Part shown: in pieces, positions 7,454 through 15,664 of the stretch
How positions within the stretch are numbered: the first letter of the stretch is position 1
How the letters are laid out: every line of letters starts with the position of its first letter
Source: Saprospiraceae bacterium UBA3362
Lineage (GTDB): Bacteria > Bacteroidota > Bacteroidia > Chitinophagales > Saprospiraceae
Assembly (NCBI GenBank): GCA_002360455.1
Contig: DEQQ01000104.1
Location: forward strand, 1 to 31,023
Direction: 5' to 3'
DNA length: 31,023 nucleotides
Notes under the pieces: generated by a model
What the model was told of the DNA's origin: nothing
Database searches by the model: none
The model's input: only the letters and a program-made list of their open reading frames with translations
Program-made: the position numbers and the translations under genes

Positions 7454-9649
7454 TTATAGCAGTACAATAAGGGTTCCTACGAAAGATCTACCATCCGAAC
7501 TCCAAACTCCTTGACCGGGATATCCTGCGGGTCTTTTGGTAAAATAAGAATTATTCAAAATGTTATTGACAGCGACCTTGATCATCAGTTTTGAATGGAA
7601 TCTATATCCTGAGTTAAAATCCCAAATTGAGTATTGAGGAACGAGTCCACGAGCTCCGTTTGAGCTTGGATTTATTGTATTCAAAGCATCAGAATAGGTC
7701 TTGGAAACATAGCTGTACTGGAGTGAACAGGATAGTTTCTTATAATATCCTTGAATGCCATTTCTTGAAATCCAAGTAGGAACGGTTTCAACTTTATTGT
7801 TAGTGATATCTACATTTTCATTTCCGTTTCTCAATTCACCGGATTTGTAATGTGCATTCATGAAAGAGCTTGCAGAAAATATGGAAAGAGCAAATCTATT
7901 CGTTTCCAAAAGTTTGATTTCTATCATAGATTCTACTCCGTGAGTAATTGCATCTGCGATATTGGTTTTGTAAAAAGTTTGATTGCCCAAGGAGTCTGAT
8001 TGCAACACACTGCCAATTTTATTTTTATATAAAAGTTGAAAATAATTGATGTCGAATTTTAATTTTGAAAAAACATTTCCCTTAAAACCTAGCTCCAAAT
8101 TATACCCTTTGCTATCCTTGATATTGGGATCATTTTGCTCAAGAACTGAAACAGGAATAAGATCTGCAAAAATGGTGGGTCTATATCCTTGCGAAAAAGC
8201 AGAATAGAATAATACTGACTTAGAAAGTTTGTACTGTACGGAGGAACCAAAAAGAGGAAATCTATGATGAATCGTTATTGGAATTTTTTCCTTTTCTAGA
8301 TAGGAGATTTTTCCACTCATTATGCTGTTGCCTTCTTCGATTCTAAAACCAAAAACAAGGTCTAATCGTGGATGGATCTCTATTAAATTCTCAGCAAATA
8401 AGGCGAGGTTATTTGTTGTGAATTTTAAATCACGGCCGAAATCGCCGGTGATGTGAAGATCATAATCTGTTCCACCTGTGCCTTTGCCAAGTTGTCTTCG
8501 ATTGAGCTCATTATGGATGGCTCGAAACCCCGTGATTAAAGTGTTCTTCAAGCCAAAAACAGAATGAGAAAATTGCGCTTTTAGCTCTGAAGTATAACTG
8601 TTGAATTGATCAATATCTACCTGCCTTGCATTGTATGATTTTGAAATAATATTGAATGTATCCGGCTGATTTGCAAATCCGATAAATTGAACACTGTTTC
8701 TTGTTCCTAACACTGCTGAATTTGTCCAATCTATCCAAATGTTTGAGTTTGCTTTCCATTTTAGCTTGAAGGAGGGAATGACAATATCCGGACTGAAATA
8801 ATTTCTTGTTCTTGTAGATTGACGTGGATTCTTATAAAACATGCTGTCTGTGAGAGCCCCGGGAATACGATATAAATATTGAGACCTTGCAATCTCTAAT
8901 GAAGCTGTCCATTTTGCGTTGGGTTCGTAAATGAGTTGGATGAATTGAGCCTGTGCTTTGGAGCTTGAATTTTCTCTATACCCATCGGAGACTCTTTTAT
9001 ACCAATAAGCATAATATTGTATTTTGTTAACTTTGCCATGAACAGCATTGTAAGAACAAAAAAGTCCAAAAGATCCTACGCTATTCTGGAGTTCTGCATT
9101 GAATGTTTTTGTGCTGTCTGCCGACTTTGTCAGTAAATTGATCATCCCACCAAACTGACTACCGTACTGTAAAGAAGATGTTCCTCGAATTAGTTCGATT
9201 TTCTGGATGGATTCAAGCGGTGGACTATAGTGGCTGGCAGGATATCCATAAATATCAGAATTGGTCATGACATTATTTTGTCGCATGTTAAATTCCCATG
9301 AGCGATGGGGATCAAGTCCTCTTGTAGAAATATTGAGTTGATTCCCTGAGCCATCCATATCATAAACAAATATTCCGGGAACTTTAGCAAAAATTTGTCT
9401 GGCGCTTTTGTCGGCTACATTAGTAAGATTGTTTTTGAGTTGGATGATTTCATTTTTTTTACCTGCATTGATCATCCCGCTTTCCACTTTGTGCAGAGTG
9501 CTCAAATCTTCAATCTGGGGCCTGTAAGTTTTGAAGAGAATTTCATTGAGGTTAATCTTTTTTATACTGTCTTGTTCTTGGGAAAATAAATTAACTAAGG
9601 AATAAGAAAAGCAAAGAATGAGAATATGGATTGAATTTAATTTTTTCAT
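7454..9649 (-). CDS. TonB-dependent outer-membrane receptor (FecA-like)
   Basis: The protein is about 731 residues from ATG 9649, which directly opens the signal peptide (MKKLNSIHILILCFSYSLVN, cleaved after about FSQ). An in-frame TTG 21 nt upstream is less likely. The plug domain (about 60-190) shows IFAKVPGIFVYDMDGSG, STRGLDPHRSWEFNMR, PPLESIQKIELIRGTSSLQYG and GGMINLLTK. These are classic TonB-receptor plug motifs, and the 'RGLDP' form resembles the ferric-citrate receptor group. The rest is a 22-strand-type barrel ending in alternating hydrophobics (VGTLIVLL). There is no N-terminal carboxypeptidase-like domain, and no SusD partner adjacent, so a SusCD glycan system is unlikely; an iron chelate or other small ligand is more plausible. 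It is a single gene. The 157 bp between the SRPBCC pseudogene and its stop show no gene. Confidence 0.92.
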   Translation of the reverse strand: MKKLNSIHILILCFSYSLVNLFSQEQDSIKKINLNEILFKTYRPQIEDLSTLHKVESGMINAGKKNEIIQLKNNLTNVADKSARQIFAKVPGIFVYDMDGSGNQLNISTRGLDPHRSWEFNMRQNNVMTNSDIYGYPASHYSPPLESIQKIELIRGTSSLQYGSQFGGMINLLTKSADSTKTFNAELQNSVGSFGLFCSYNAVHGKVNKIQYYAYWYKRVSDGYRENSSSKAQAQFIQLIYEPNAKWTASLEIARSQYLYRIPGALTDSMFYKNPRQSTRTRNYFSPDIVIPSFKLKWKANSNIWIDWTNSAVLGTRNSVQFIGFANQPDTFNIISKSYNARQVDIDQFNSYTSELKAQFSHSVFGLKNTLITGFRAIHNELNRRQLGKGTGGTDYDLHITGDFGRDLKFTTNNLALFAENLIEIHPRLDLVFGFRIEEGNSIMSGKISYLEKEKIPITIHHRFPLFGSSVQYKLSKSVLFYSAFSQGYRPTIFADLIPVSVLEQNDPNIKDSKGYNLELGFKGNVFSKLKFDINYFQLLYKNKIGSVLQSDSLGNQTFYKTNIADAITHGVESMIEIKLLETNRFALSIFSASSFMNAHYKSGELRNGNENVDITNNKVETVPTWISRNGIQGYYKKLSCSLQYSYVSKTYSDALNTINPSSNGARGLVPQYSIWDFNSGYRFHSKLMIKVAVNNILNNSYFTKRPAGYPGQGVWSSDGRSFVGTLIVLL

Positions 9650-9726
9650 AGAGGTAAAAAATTCGACCAAGAATAATGAACACAGTTTTTGTAATGAATT
9701 GAATTTTTAATTCAGTTTTGAAAATG

Positions 9727-9734
9727 CAAATTTA
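9727..9734 (-). promoter_or_regulatory. Candidate -7 element for the TonB receptor (TAAATTTG on minus strand)
   Basis: Read on the minus strand this is TAAATTTG, a match to TAnnTTTG, about 77 nt upstream of the ATG at 9649. A -33 element is not obvious. An 8-bp inverted repeat further upstream (AATAGCAA 9857-9864, TTGCTATT 9876-9883) might be a regulator site. No Fur-box-like sequence was recognised. Confidence 0.3.
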
Positions 9735-10097
9735 AAAAAGTAAAGAAGCTATTTTATTTTTTTAACTTGTAAAATCAACATGAACAATAGATAGATCCTA
9801 CATTTTGTTGGTAAAATGGCATAAGATTTTTCTTAGAAAAATGATAAAGAATTGTCAATAGCAAGCATTGAACATTTGCTATTTGCTATGTCCTGAATTT
9901 TGGAATAAGGGAAGCATTGAAGGAGGTTCTGGTTTTGGAAATTATTTGAACTTATAAAAATGGATCCACTGTTTAATATGCAATCAATAATCCATTTTAT
10001 CAAATGATAAATACTTCATTTTGCAGTAGAATCTCAGCAATGCAATTTTGAGAAGCACTAGCACTCATTGGGGCTGGTTTTAGCTTGTTTTGCATGA

Positions 10098-10194
10098 GGG
10101 ATAGGAAAGGCGGCAAAGCCGGTCACCATCCGCAGAGCGGATGGTGACGGAACGAAGTGAACCCTGTACTATCCCGACCCTTCTAAAAGAAGGG
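10098..10194. repeat. GC-rich nested hairpin island 1
   Basis: An outer stem GGGATAG (10098-10104) / CTATCCC (10169-10175) encloses a perfect 12-bp hairpin GTCACCATCCGC (10122-10133), loop AGA, GCGGATGGTGAC (10137-10148). A second hairpin CCCTTCT (10178-10184), loop AAA, AGAAGGG (10188-10194) follows. The block is much richer in G+C than its flanks. It encodes no protein and lacks terminal T-runs. Its layout resembles a REP/BIME-like or small MITE-like repeat. Two other islands (about 15.0 and 26.3 kb) share the style. Confidence 0.6.
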
Positions 10195-10245
10195 TCATGC
10201 CCAAATAAATTAAAAAATAATGGTAATGATTCAGATTAGGAAACT

Positions 10246-10253
10246 TATATTTG
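10246..10253 (+). promoter_or_regulatory. Candidate -7 element for uvrB (TATATTTG)
   Basis: TATATTTG is a perfect TAnnTTTG match that ends 6 nt before the uvrB ATG at 10260, implying a near-leaderless mRNA. There is no clear -33 partner, so confidence is limited. Confidence 0.35.
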
Positions 10254-10259
10254 CTCTTT

Positions 10260-12272
10260 ATGGGTTTTAACATTTCTTCATCTTATGTTCCATCCGGAGA
10301 TCAACCTCAGGCTATCAAACAATTGACCGAGGGAGTACAAAACGGAGATAAAAATCAGGTGTTACTTGGTGTAACCGGATCAGGAAAAACGTTTACGATG
10401 GCCAATGTGATTGCTCAATGCGATAGGCCAACGTTGGTGCTCACACATAACAAAACTTTGACGGCTCAATTGTATGGTGAGTTCAAAGAATTTTTTCCTG
10501 AAAATGCAGTGGAATATTTTGTATCCTATTATGATTACTATCAACCTGAAGCCTACATTTCTGTCACAGACACTTATATAGAAAAAGATCTGATGATCAA
10601 TGAAGAGGTTGATAAACTGAGACTAAAAGCAACTTCTTCTTTGCTGTCAGGAAGAAGAGATATTATTATTGTTGCAACAGTTTCATGCATTTATGGAATG
10701 GGCAATCCCGAAGATTATAAGCAGGGAATTATCAGACTTCAGAAAGGTCAATCGATAAGTCGCAATGGTTTATTATTTCGTTTGGTTGACAGTTTGTACA
10801 ACAGGACAGAAGGCGATTTACAACGAGGTACATTTAGAGTAAAAGGAGATACAATAGATATTTATTTGCCCTACATTGATTATGGATATCGCATTCATTT
10901 TTTTGGTGATGAGATTGAAGCAATAGATCAGTTGGAGGTGAGTACAGGAAAAAAAATTAGTTCACTTGAGTTTGCAGCAATTTTTCCTGCGAATCTTTAT
11001 GTTGCTCCAAAAGAAAGACTGAAGGAAGTCATCCGCTGCATAGAAGATGAACTGCAAGGGCAGATGAAATATTTTGAACTTGAGATGAAGCATCTTGAAT
11101 CTCACCGAATTAAAGAGAGAGTGAATTTTGATTTGGAGATGATCCGCGAGCTTGGGTATTGCAGCGGTATAGAAAATTACAGTCGTTTTTTTGACGGTCG
11201 ACTTCCGGGCACAAGACCATTTTGTTTGTTGGATTATTTTCCTGATGATTATTTGCTGATCATTGATGAAAGTCATGTCACTCTTCCGCAGATAAGAGGA
11301 ATGTGGGGAGGCGACCGCGCAAGAAAAATTAATCTTGTTCAATTTGGATTTAGACTTCCCTCAGCACTGGATAACAGGCCACTCAATTTTGATGAGTTTA
11401 ATGCTTTGATTAATCAGGTAATTTATGTGAGTGCAACTCCTGGAGATTATGAATTGGAGCAGAGTGAGGGAATAATTACCGAGCAGGTTGTACGACCTAC
11501 AGGATTGTTGGATCCTCCTATTGAGGTGAGGCCGTCTATGCATCAGATAGATGATTTGTTGGAAGAAATCCATAAGAGAAAAGAAAATGGAGAACGCGTA
11601 TTGGTTACAACCTTGACCAAAAGAATGTCGGAAGAACTGGCTAAATATTTGCAAGGAATTTCGATCAAGTGCAAGTATCTGCATTCTGAAATAGACACTA
11701 TGGAGCGTGTGGAAATTATACGCGACCTGCGACTTGGCGAATTCGATGTTCTTATTGGAGTGAACTTATTGAGAGAGGGATTGGATATGCCGGAAGTTTC
11801 TTTAGTGGCTATATTGGATGCCGACAAAGAAGGCTTTTTGCGCAATGCAAGATCATTGACTCAAACGGCGGGACGTGCAGCAAGAAATGTCAATGGACTT
11901 GTGATCTTTTATGCTGATCAAATTACAGAGTCCATGCAAAGAACAATCGATGAAACCAATAGAAGAAGAGCAAAGCAAATCGCTTATAATACAGAGCATA
12001 ACATAACTCCTAAGACTCTGATGAAAACCAGAGAAGAGATCTTGCAGAAAAGTTCTATACTGGATATGAGGGCAAAACCTGCCAATTATTATGTAGAGTC
12101 CGAATCCGGAAGTTTGGCCGCAGATCCTATCATTTCTTATATGGATAAGGATCAATTGGTCAAGCTGTTGCAAGAAACAGAACAGAAAATGCGAGCAGCA
12201 GCCAAAGAACTTGATTTCATTTCGGCAGCAAGATATAGAGATGAGATTGCAGAAATAAAAAAGAAATTATAA
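10260..12272 (+). CDS. uvrB: Excinuclease ABC subunit B (UvrB)
   Basis: The 670-residue protein is full length for UvrB, the DNA-damage-verifying helicase of nucleotide excision repair that loads with UvrA and recruits UvrC. Visible are Walker A GVTGSGKT (37-44), the YYDYYQPEAYI segment of the damage-probing beta-hairpin (about 90-100), and the DEAD-type IDESH box (about 340). Helicase motifs V-VI appear as LLREGLDMPEVSLVAILDAD and QTAGRAARN. The C-terminal UVR domain that contacts UvrC (EQKMRAAAKELDFISAARYRDEI) is present. ATG 10260 is chosen; a TTG 9 nt upstream lies inside the -7 element. No uvrA or uvrC is nearby. It converges with the pseudouridine synthase, 35 bp apart, with no strong terminator seen between them. 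Confidence 0.98.
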   Translation: MGFNISSSYVPSGDQPQAIKQLTEGVQNGDKNQVLLGVTGSGKTFTMANVIAQCDRPTLVLTHNKTLTAQLYGEFKEFFPENAVEYFVSYYDYYQPEAYISVTDTYIEKDLMINEEVDKLRLKATSSLLSGRRDIIIVATVSCIYGMGNPEDYKQGIIRLQKGQSISRNGLLFRLVDSLYNRTEGDLQRGTFRVKGDTIDIYLPYIDYGYRIHFFGDEIEAIDQLEVSTGKKISSLEFAAIFPANLYVAPKERLKEVIRCIEDELQGQMKYFELEMKHLESHRIKERVNFDLEMIRELGYCSGIENYSRFFDGRLPGTRPFCLLDYFPDDYLLIIDESHVTLPQIRGMWGGDRARKINLVQFGFRLPSALDNRPLNFDEFNALINQVIYVSATPGDYELEQSEGIITEQVVRPTGLLDPPIEVRPSMHQIDDLLEEIHKRKENGERVLVTTLTKRMSEELAKYLQGISIKCKYLHSEIDTMERVEIIRDLRLGEFDVLIGVNLLREGLDMPEVSLVAILDADKEGFLRNARSLTQTAGRAARNVNGLVIFYADQITESMQRTIDETNRRRAKQIAYNTEHNITPKTLMKTREEILQKSSILDMRAKPANYYVESESGSLAADPIISYMDKDQLVKLLQETEQKMRAAAKELDFISAARYRDEIAEIKKKL

Positions 12273-12307
12273 AATTGAATGAAGAGTAAGAAATAGAGTT
12301 GACTTCC

Positions 12308-13369
12308 TTAAGTAAAATGCTTGAGCATGATTATTTCTTTTTCTGTGAGTTCTCTGAATTCTCCTCGAGGAATATTTTTCTTGGTTAAGCCTGCATAATA
12401 CACTCTGTCCAGTTTGATTACTTCGTATCCCAAGTGTTCAAAAATTCTTCTCACTATTCTGTTCTTACCAAGATGAATTGTGATCCCAATTTCTTTTCTG
12501 TTTCCTTCTACAAAATCCAAGCTGTCCACCTGTGCTTTGCCATCTTCTAACAATACCCCTTGAATAATTTTTTCGAAATCGAGATCTGTTAAATTTTTAT
12601 CCAAAACTACATGATAGATTTTCTTCACATTGTACGATGGATGAGATAATTTTTGAGCAAGATCTCCGTCGTTGGTGAGCAATAACAGGCCGGTTGTGTT
12701 GCGGTCCAGTCTGCCTACAGGATACAGACGTTCCATATATCGTGGTTGGATAAGATCCATCACCGTTTTTCTGCCTTTGTCATCGCTGGCTGTGGTCACT
12801 ACATTTTTGGGTTTATTGAGCAGCAGATATATTTTTTGAATTTCTGGCCTCAATTTTTTGCCTTTGTATTCTATTGTGTCTTTGGCTTGAACTTCGTATG
12901 CAGGATTAAAAAATACCTCGCCATTAAGTTTGACTTCTCCATTTTTTACAAGTTCGGCAGCATCTCTTCGTGAACAAATACCACAGTGGGCAATGAACTT
13001 ATTGAGCCGCATTGGTTCTGAAGAAGAATTCCGTTTTGGATTTTCGCGTTTGGTTGAAGAAGTATTGGATTTAGAAAATCGGTTCGGTGAGTTTTTTTCA
13101 ATGGATTTATTTTTAAATTCGGTTTTCTTTTCTGAACCGAATGAACCTTCAGAATTCTTCTTGCCTGAATTAGATCGGGTCTCAAATTTTTCTGCCTTTT
13201 CATTAATCTCTGAGCCGGATTTTTTCTCAAATTTTTTCCAGAAAACCTCCGGTTTAGCTTGAGAATTTTTGTTGCTCTCAGACTTAGTTCTAGATTTGGA
13301 AGCTGATTTTTTTATTGGTTTTCTTTTTTGTTTTTCAGAATCATCAGAACGGAACTTCGTCATCTTCAT
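12308..13369 (-). CDS. RsuA/RluB-family pseudouridine synthase with long basic N-terminal extension
   Basis: Residues about 120-353 form a standard RsuA/RluB-type enzyme. An S4 RNA-binding domain (MRLNKFIAHCGICSRRDAA) is followed by the catalytic core with the motif GRLDRNTTGLLLLTNDGDL, in which D222 is the catalytic Asp, and the late motif GKNRIVRRIFEHLGY. It would isomerise a uridine in ribosomal RNA. The first ~118 residues are low-complexity and rich in Lys, Ser and Asn, probably disordered and RNA-binding. This is a frequent but variable feature in Bacteroidota homologues. The start (13369, or Met3 at 13363) lies inside the end of dnaB, an overlap of 26 (or 20) nt that suggests translational coupling. 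The precise rRNA site, and so the rluB/rluE/rluF/rsuA name, cannot be fixed by sequence alone. Confidence 0.92.
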   Translation of the reverse strand: MKMTKFRSDDSEKQKRKPIKKSASKSRTKSESNKNSQAKPEVFWKKFEKKSGSEINEKAEKFETRSNSGKKNSEGSFGSEKKTEFKNKSIEKNSPNRFSKSNTSSTKRENPKRNSSSEPMRLNKFIAHCGICSRRDAAELVKNGEVKLNGEVFFNPAYEVQAKDTIEYKGKKLRPEIQKIYLLLNKPKNVVTTASDDKGRKTVMDLIQPRYMERLYPVGRLDRNTTGLLLLTNDGDLAQKLSHPSYNVKKIYHVVLDKNLTDLDFEKIIQGVLLEDGKAQVDSLDFVEGNRKEIGITIHLGKNRIVRRIFEHLGYEVIKLDRVYYAGLTKKNIPRGEFRELTEKEIIMLKHFT

Positions 13370-14837
13370 TCAATTTACTTTGTTTGATTAATACCTGCAA
13401 ATTGCCCCCAAAATCCATGTCGCCAAATCCGGAATCCACGGGCACAAATTTTGCAAAATCATTTTTGAATTTCATAAAGACAGATCCTACAGCACCATTT
13501 CTATGTTTGGCAATGATCAGCTCTGTATATCCTTTTGGAATTTCTTGTTTGTCGTCCAGTTCATAATAATCCGTTCTGTAAATAAAAAGAACCATATCTG
13601 CATCTTGCTCTATCGCTCCGGATTCGCGCAAGTGTGACAATTGAGGTCTTTTACTGCCCTGTGTTTCTGCAGCACGATTGAGCTGTGATAAGGCGATAAC
13701 AGGAATATTAAGTTCTTTGGCCAAACTTTTTAGAGCTCTAGAAATGGAAGAAATTTCTTGTTCGCGCGAACCTCTTTTGTCATTACTTCCCATGGTCATC
13801 AACTGTAAATAGTCAATGATGACCAAGCTTACTCCATGATGTTGATGCAGCCTTCTGCACTTGGCTCTAAGTTCGAATACATTGAGCGAAGGAGTATCGT
13901 CTATATAAATTGGTGCATCACTTAAAGATTGAATTGCGCTGTGAATTTTTGTCCATTCCGGATCAGTAAGTTTGCCGCTTCGCAATTTACCTCCCTCCAC
14001 TTCGGCTTCCATGGAGATAAGACGATTTACCAATTCCAAGTTATTCATCTCAAGAGAAAACAAGGCTACCGGTTTTCTAAAATCCATCGCAGCATTTCGA
14101 GCAAGAGCAAGAGTAAATGAAGTTTTACCCATACCCGGCCTTGCTGCAACAATAATTAAATTTGATTTTTGCCAACCGGACGTAATTTTATCCAGATCCG
14201 GAAATCCTGACGGTATTCCAACAACTTGCTCCGTATTTTGCGCAAGCAATTCCAACTGCTTTTGCGCTTGATAGGCTAAACTTCCAACACTTTCATAACC
14301 TCTGCGCAAATTTTTATCTGTGATGGCATATAAATTTTGCTCGGCAGAATCCAACATATCAAACACATCTTTTGTATCTTCAAAAGCATCTTTGATGACT
14401 AGAGTTGACACGCGGATAAGCTCACGTTGCAAATATTTTTGTGATACAATTCGAGCATAATGACCTATGTTTGCAGAAGAAGAAACTTTATTGGATAATT
14501 CAAGAATAAAGGGAAGTCCACCAACCTCATCGAGCTGTTTTGATTTTCGCAATTGTTCTGACACAGACAAAATATCGATGGGTTGAGTCTGATTGAACAA
14601 GATCATCATCGCATTAAATATTTTTTGATGAACCGGTTTGTAAAACGACTCAGGACGCAATACTTCCAAGGCCTCATTGATGGCATTTTTATCCAGCATG
14701 ATAGAACCCAAAACAGCTTCTTCCAAATCATTGGCTTGAGGCTGTATGCGCTCATAGGCTATTGTCGAAAAATCTGCTGCGGGTGACTTTGCTGCTCCAC
14801 CTACAGGACGTAAAGTATTTTTTACAGGTTCGCTCAT
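13344..14837 (-). CDS. dnaB: Replicative DNA helicase DnaB
   Basis: The 497-residue protein has both DnaB domains. The N-terminal helical domain covers about residues 28-135 (ANDLEEAVLGSIMLD...). The RecA-like motor covers about 205-475, with Walker A ARPGMGKTS (232-240), FSLEMNNLELVNRL, Walker B VIIDYLQLM and the conserved QLNRAAE and LRESGAIEQDADMVLFIYR segments. It unwinds DNA at the replication fork as a hexamer and binds primase. No intein is present, although this gene is a common intein host. It ends in TGA, showing that TGA is a working stop in this genome. The downstream pseudouridine synthase overlaps its end. The upstream 827-bp non-coding region includes a candidate oriC. Confidence 0.98.
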   Translation of the reverse strand: MSEPVKNTLRPVGGAAKSPAADFSTIAYERIQPQANDLEEAVLGSIMLDKNAINEALEVLRPESFYKPVHQKIFNAMMILFNQTQPIDILSVSEQLRKSKQLDEVGGLPFILELSNKVSSSANIGHYARIVSQKYLQRELIRVSTLVIKDAFEDTKDVFDMLDSAEQNLYAITDKNLRRGYESVGSLAYQAQKQLELLAQNTEQVVGIPSGFPDLDKITSGWQKSNLIIVAARPGMGKTSFTLALARNAAMDFRKPVALFSLEMNNLELVNRLISMEAEVEGGKLRSGKLTDPEWTKIHSAIQSLSDAPIYIDDTPSLNVFELRAKCRRLHQHHGVSLVIIDYLQLMTMGSNDKRGSREQEISSISRALKSLAKELNIPVIALSQLNRAAETQGSKRPQLSHLRESGAIEQDADMVLFIYRTDYYELDDKQEIPKGYTELIIAKHRNGAVGSVFMKFKNDFAKFVPVDSGFGDMDFGGNLQVLIKQSKLNEDDEVPF

Positions 14838-14882
14838 TATATATCTTGCTACTCGATTTTATTTTAAAAAAAATTAGGCTGT

Positions 14883-15045
14883 GACCTCTTTACAGAGCAT
14901 GCAATGAGGCTAAGCCTTGCACAACACAAAAAACAATCTGTTTTAGGCTTGGCATTGATTCATTATTTATTCAAGCTCTGAAAAGAGGTCGCTCCCTTCC
15001 ATGGTTCGCTTCGCTCCGTGCTTTGCACCGCTCACTTCGTGAGCG
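14883..15045. repeat. Palindromic GC-rich island 2
   Basis: A 16-bp inverted repeat with one mismatch, GACCTCTTTACAGAGC (14883-14898) and GCTCTGAAAAGAGGTC (14975-14990), bounds a ~108-bp element. Its interior is also symmetric (CTAAGCC near 14910 against GGCTTGG near 14946, and GCAATG against CATTG). To the right are GTGC-TTT-GCAC (15018-15028) and CGCTCAC-TTC-GTGAGCG (15029-15045). The text around them (GGTTCGCTTCGCTCCGTG) resembles the loop of island 3. It looks like a small non-autonomous palindromic element; no transposase is linked. Confidence 0.6.
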
Positions 15046-15111
15046 CATTCCAGGCAGCTCACAGGAAAGTTACAAACTCTGTAAACAGAATTGCAGACGC
15101 AAATCTAAATG

Positions 15112-15345
15112 AAATCAATTGATTTAATTTTTATATATGTTTTGGTTTTCCACACAAATCCATCCACCGGCTGTGGATAAATTGTGGATATCCAAGTCTA
15201 AAGATATCACAAATTTTAATACATATTAAATAAAATTATCATATTATAAAAGATTTCTATATAATGCTTGACAATCAAAACTTTAGCCACGATTCAGTAA
15301 ACATATATTAAAATTTTTTCATCTAATGGTTCTTACTATATTACT
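15112..15345. other. Candidate replication origin (oriC): DnaA boxes plus AT-rich block
   Basis: Three DnaA-box-like 9-mers lie within 46 bp: TTTTCCACA (15146-15154), TGTGGATAA (15172-15180; the perfect TTATCCACA on the minus strand) and TGTGGATAT (15183-15191; one mismatch). The first faces the other two. A perfect 14-bp palindrome AAATCAATTGATTT (15112-15125) sits to the left. From about 15200 to 15345 the DNA is almost entirely A and T, as expected of a DNA-unwinding element. The block lies about 280 bp upstream of dnaB. No dnaA gene is in the window. The boxes could also be a DnaA-regulated promoter for dnaB. Confidence 0.5.
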
Positions 15346-15438
15346 ATTATGAATCATATGATCTTCTTAAGCATTGCCCCAATGTGAATAAATAATTAGA
15401 AATTTTTTACTGGAAACCATGGCTCTTTGACTTGCTCA

Positions 15439-15483
15439 GGGCGCTAAATATTATGATAAATTATAATATGAAAAACAGAGCCC
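15439..15483. repeat. Nested inverted repeat
   Basis: Outer arms GGGCGCT (15439-15445) and AGAGCCC (15477-15483), one mismatch, enclose a perfect 7-bp AT stem ATATTAT (15448-15454) / ATAATAT (15463-15469). A T6 run follows at about 15493 on the plus strand. It could be a weak terminator or a remnant repeat; no gene runs into it on the plus strand. Confidence 0.4.
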
Positions 15484-15664
15484 TTAAGGCCATTTTTTAA
15501 CAAGCTAAATGAAGATAGTCCTTATTCTAAAGTTGGGATAAGCAGAAACTCGAAATCCCTTCTCTAAAAGGGTCAACGCAAAGACCAACTAAATGTAAAA
15601 CCGGCGATGTTGAAATTTCTCTTGGAGTAAAATTACACAGAGATTCTTGCCCTCAACTTTATTC

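Larger units (their letters stand above)
9650..10259. other. Divergent intergenic region between TonB receptor and uvrB
   Basis: About 610 bp without a gene. It holds a candidate promoter for the receptor, an AT hairpin ATTTTTC-TTA-GAAAAAT near 9826-9842, and the inverted repeat AATAGCAA/TTGCTATT (9857-9883). One copy of TTTAGCTTGTT (10079-10089) and the GC-rich hairpin island at 10098-10194 follow, then the uvrB promoter element. Confidence 0.6.
14838..15664. other. 827-bp non-coding region upstream of dnaB
   Basis: No gene is seen. From left to right it holds GC-rich palindromic island 2 (14883-15045), a DnaA-box cluster with an AT-rich block (candidate oriC, 15112-15345), a nested inverted repeat (15439-15483), one minus-strand copy of TTTAGCTTGTT (15499-15509), and unremarkable sequence up to the end of the five-gene operon at 15665. 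No terminator for that operon was recognised in the last 150 bp. Confidence 0.7.

Noticed and set aside
9650..9670. Upstream TTG start for the TonB-dependent receptor
   Set aside because: The ATG at 9649 opens a normal signal peptide (MKKLN...), and the extra seven residues add nothing recognisable.
13344..14837. Intein in dnaB
   Set aside because: The motor domain runs without interruption from Walker A through the last conserved motif at normal length.
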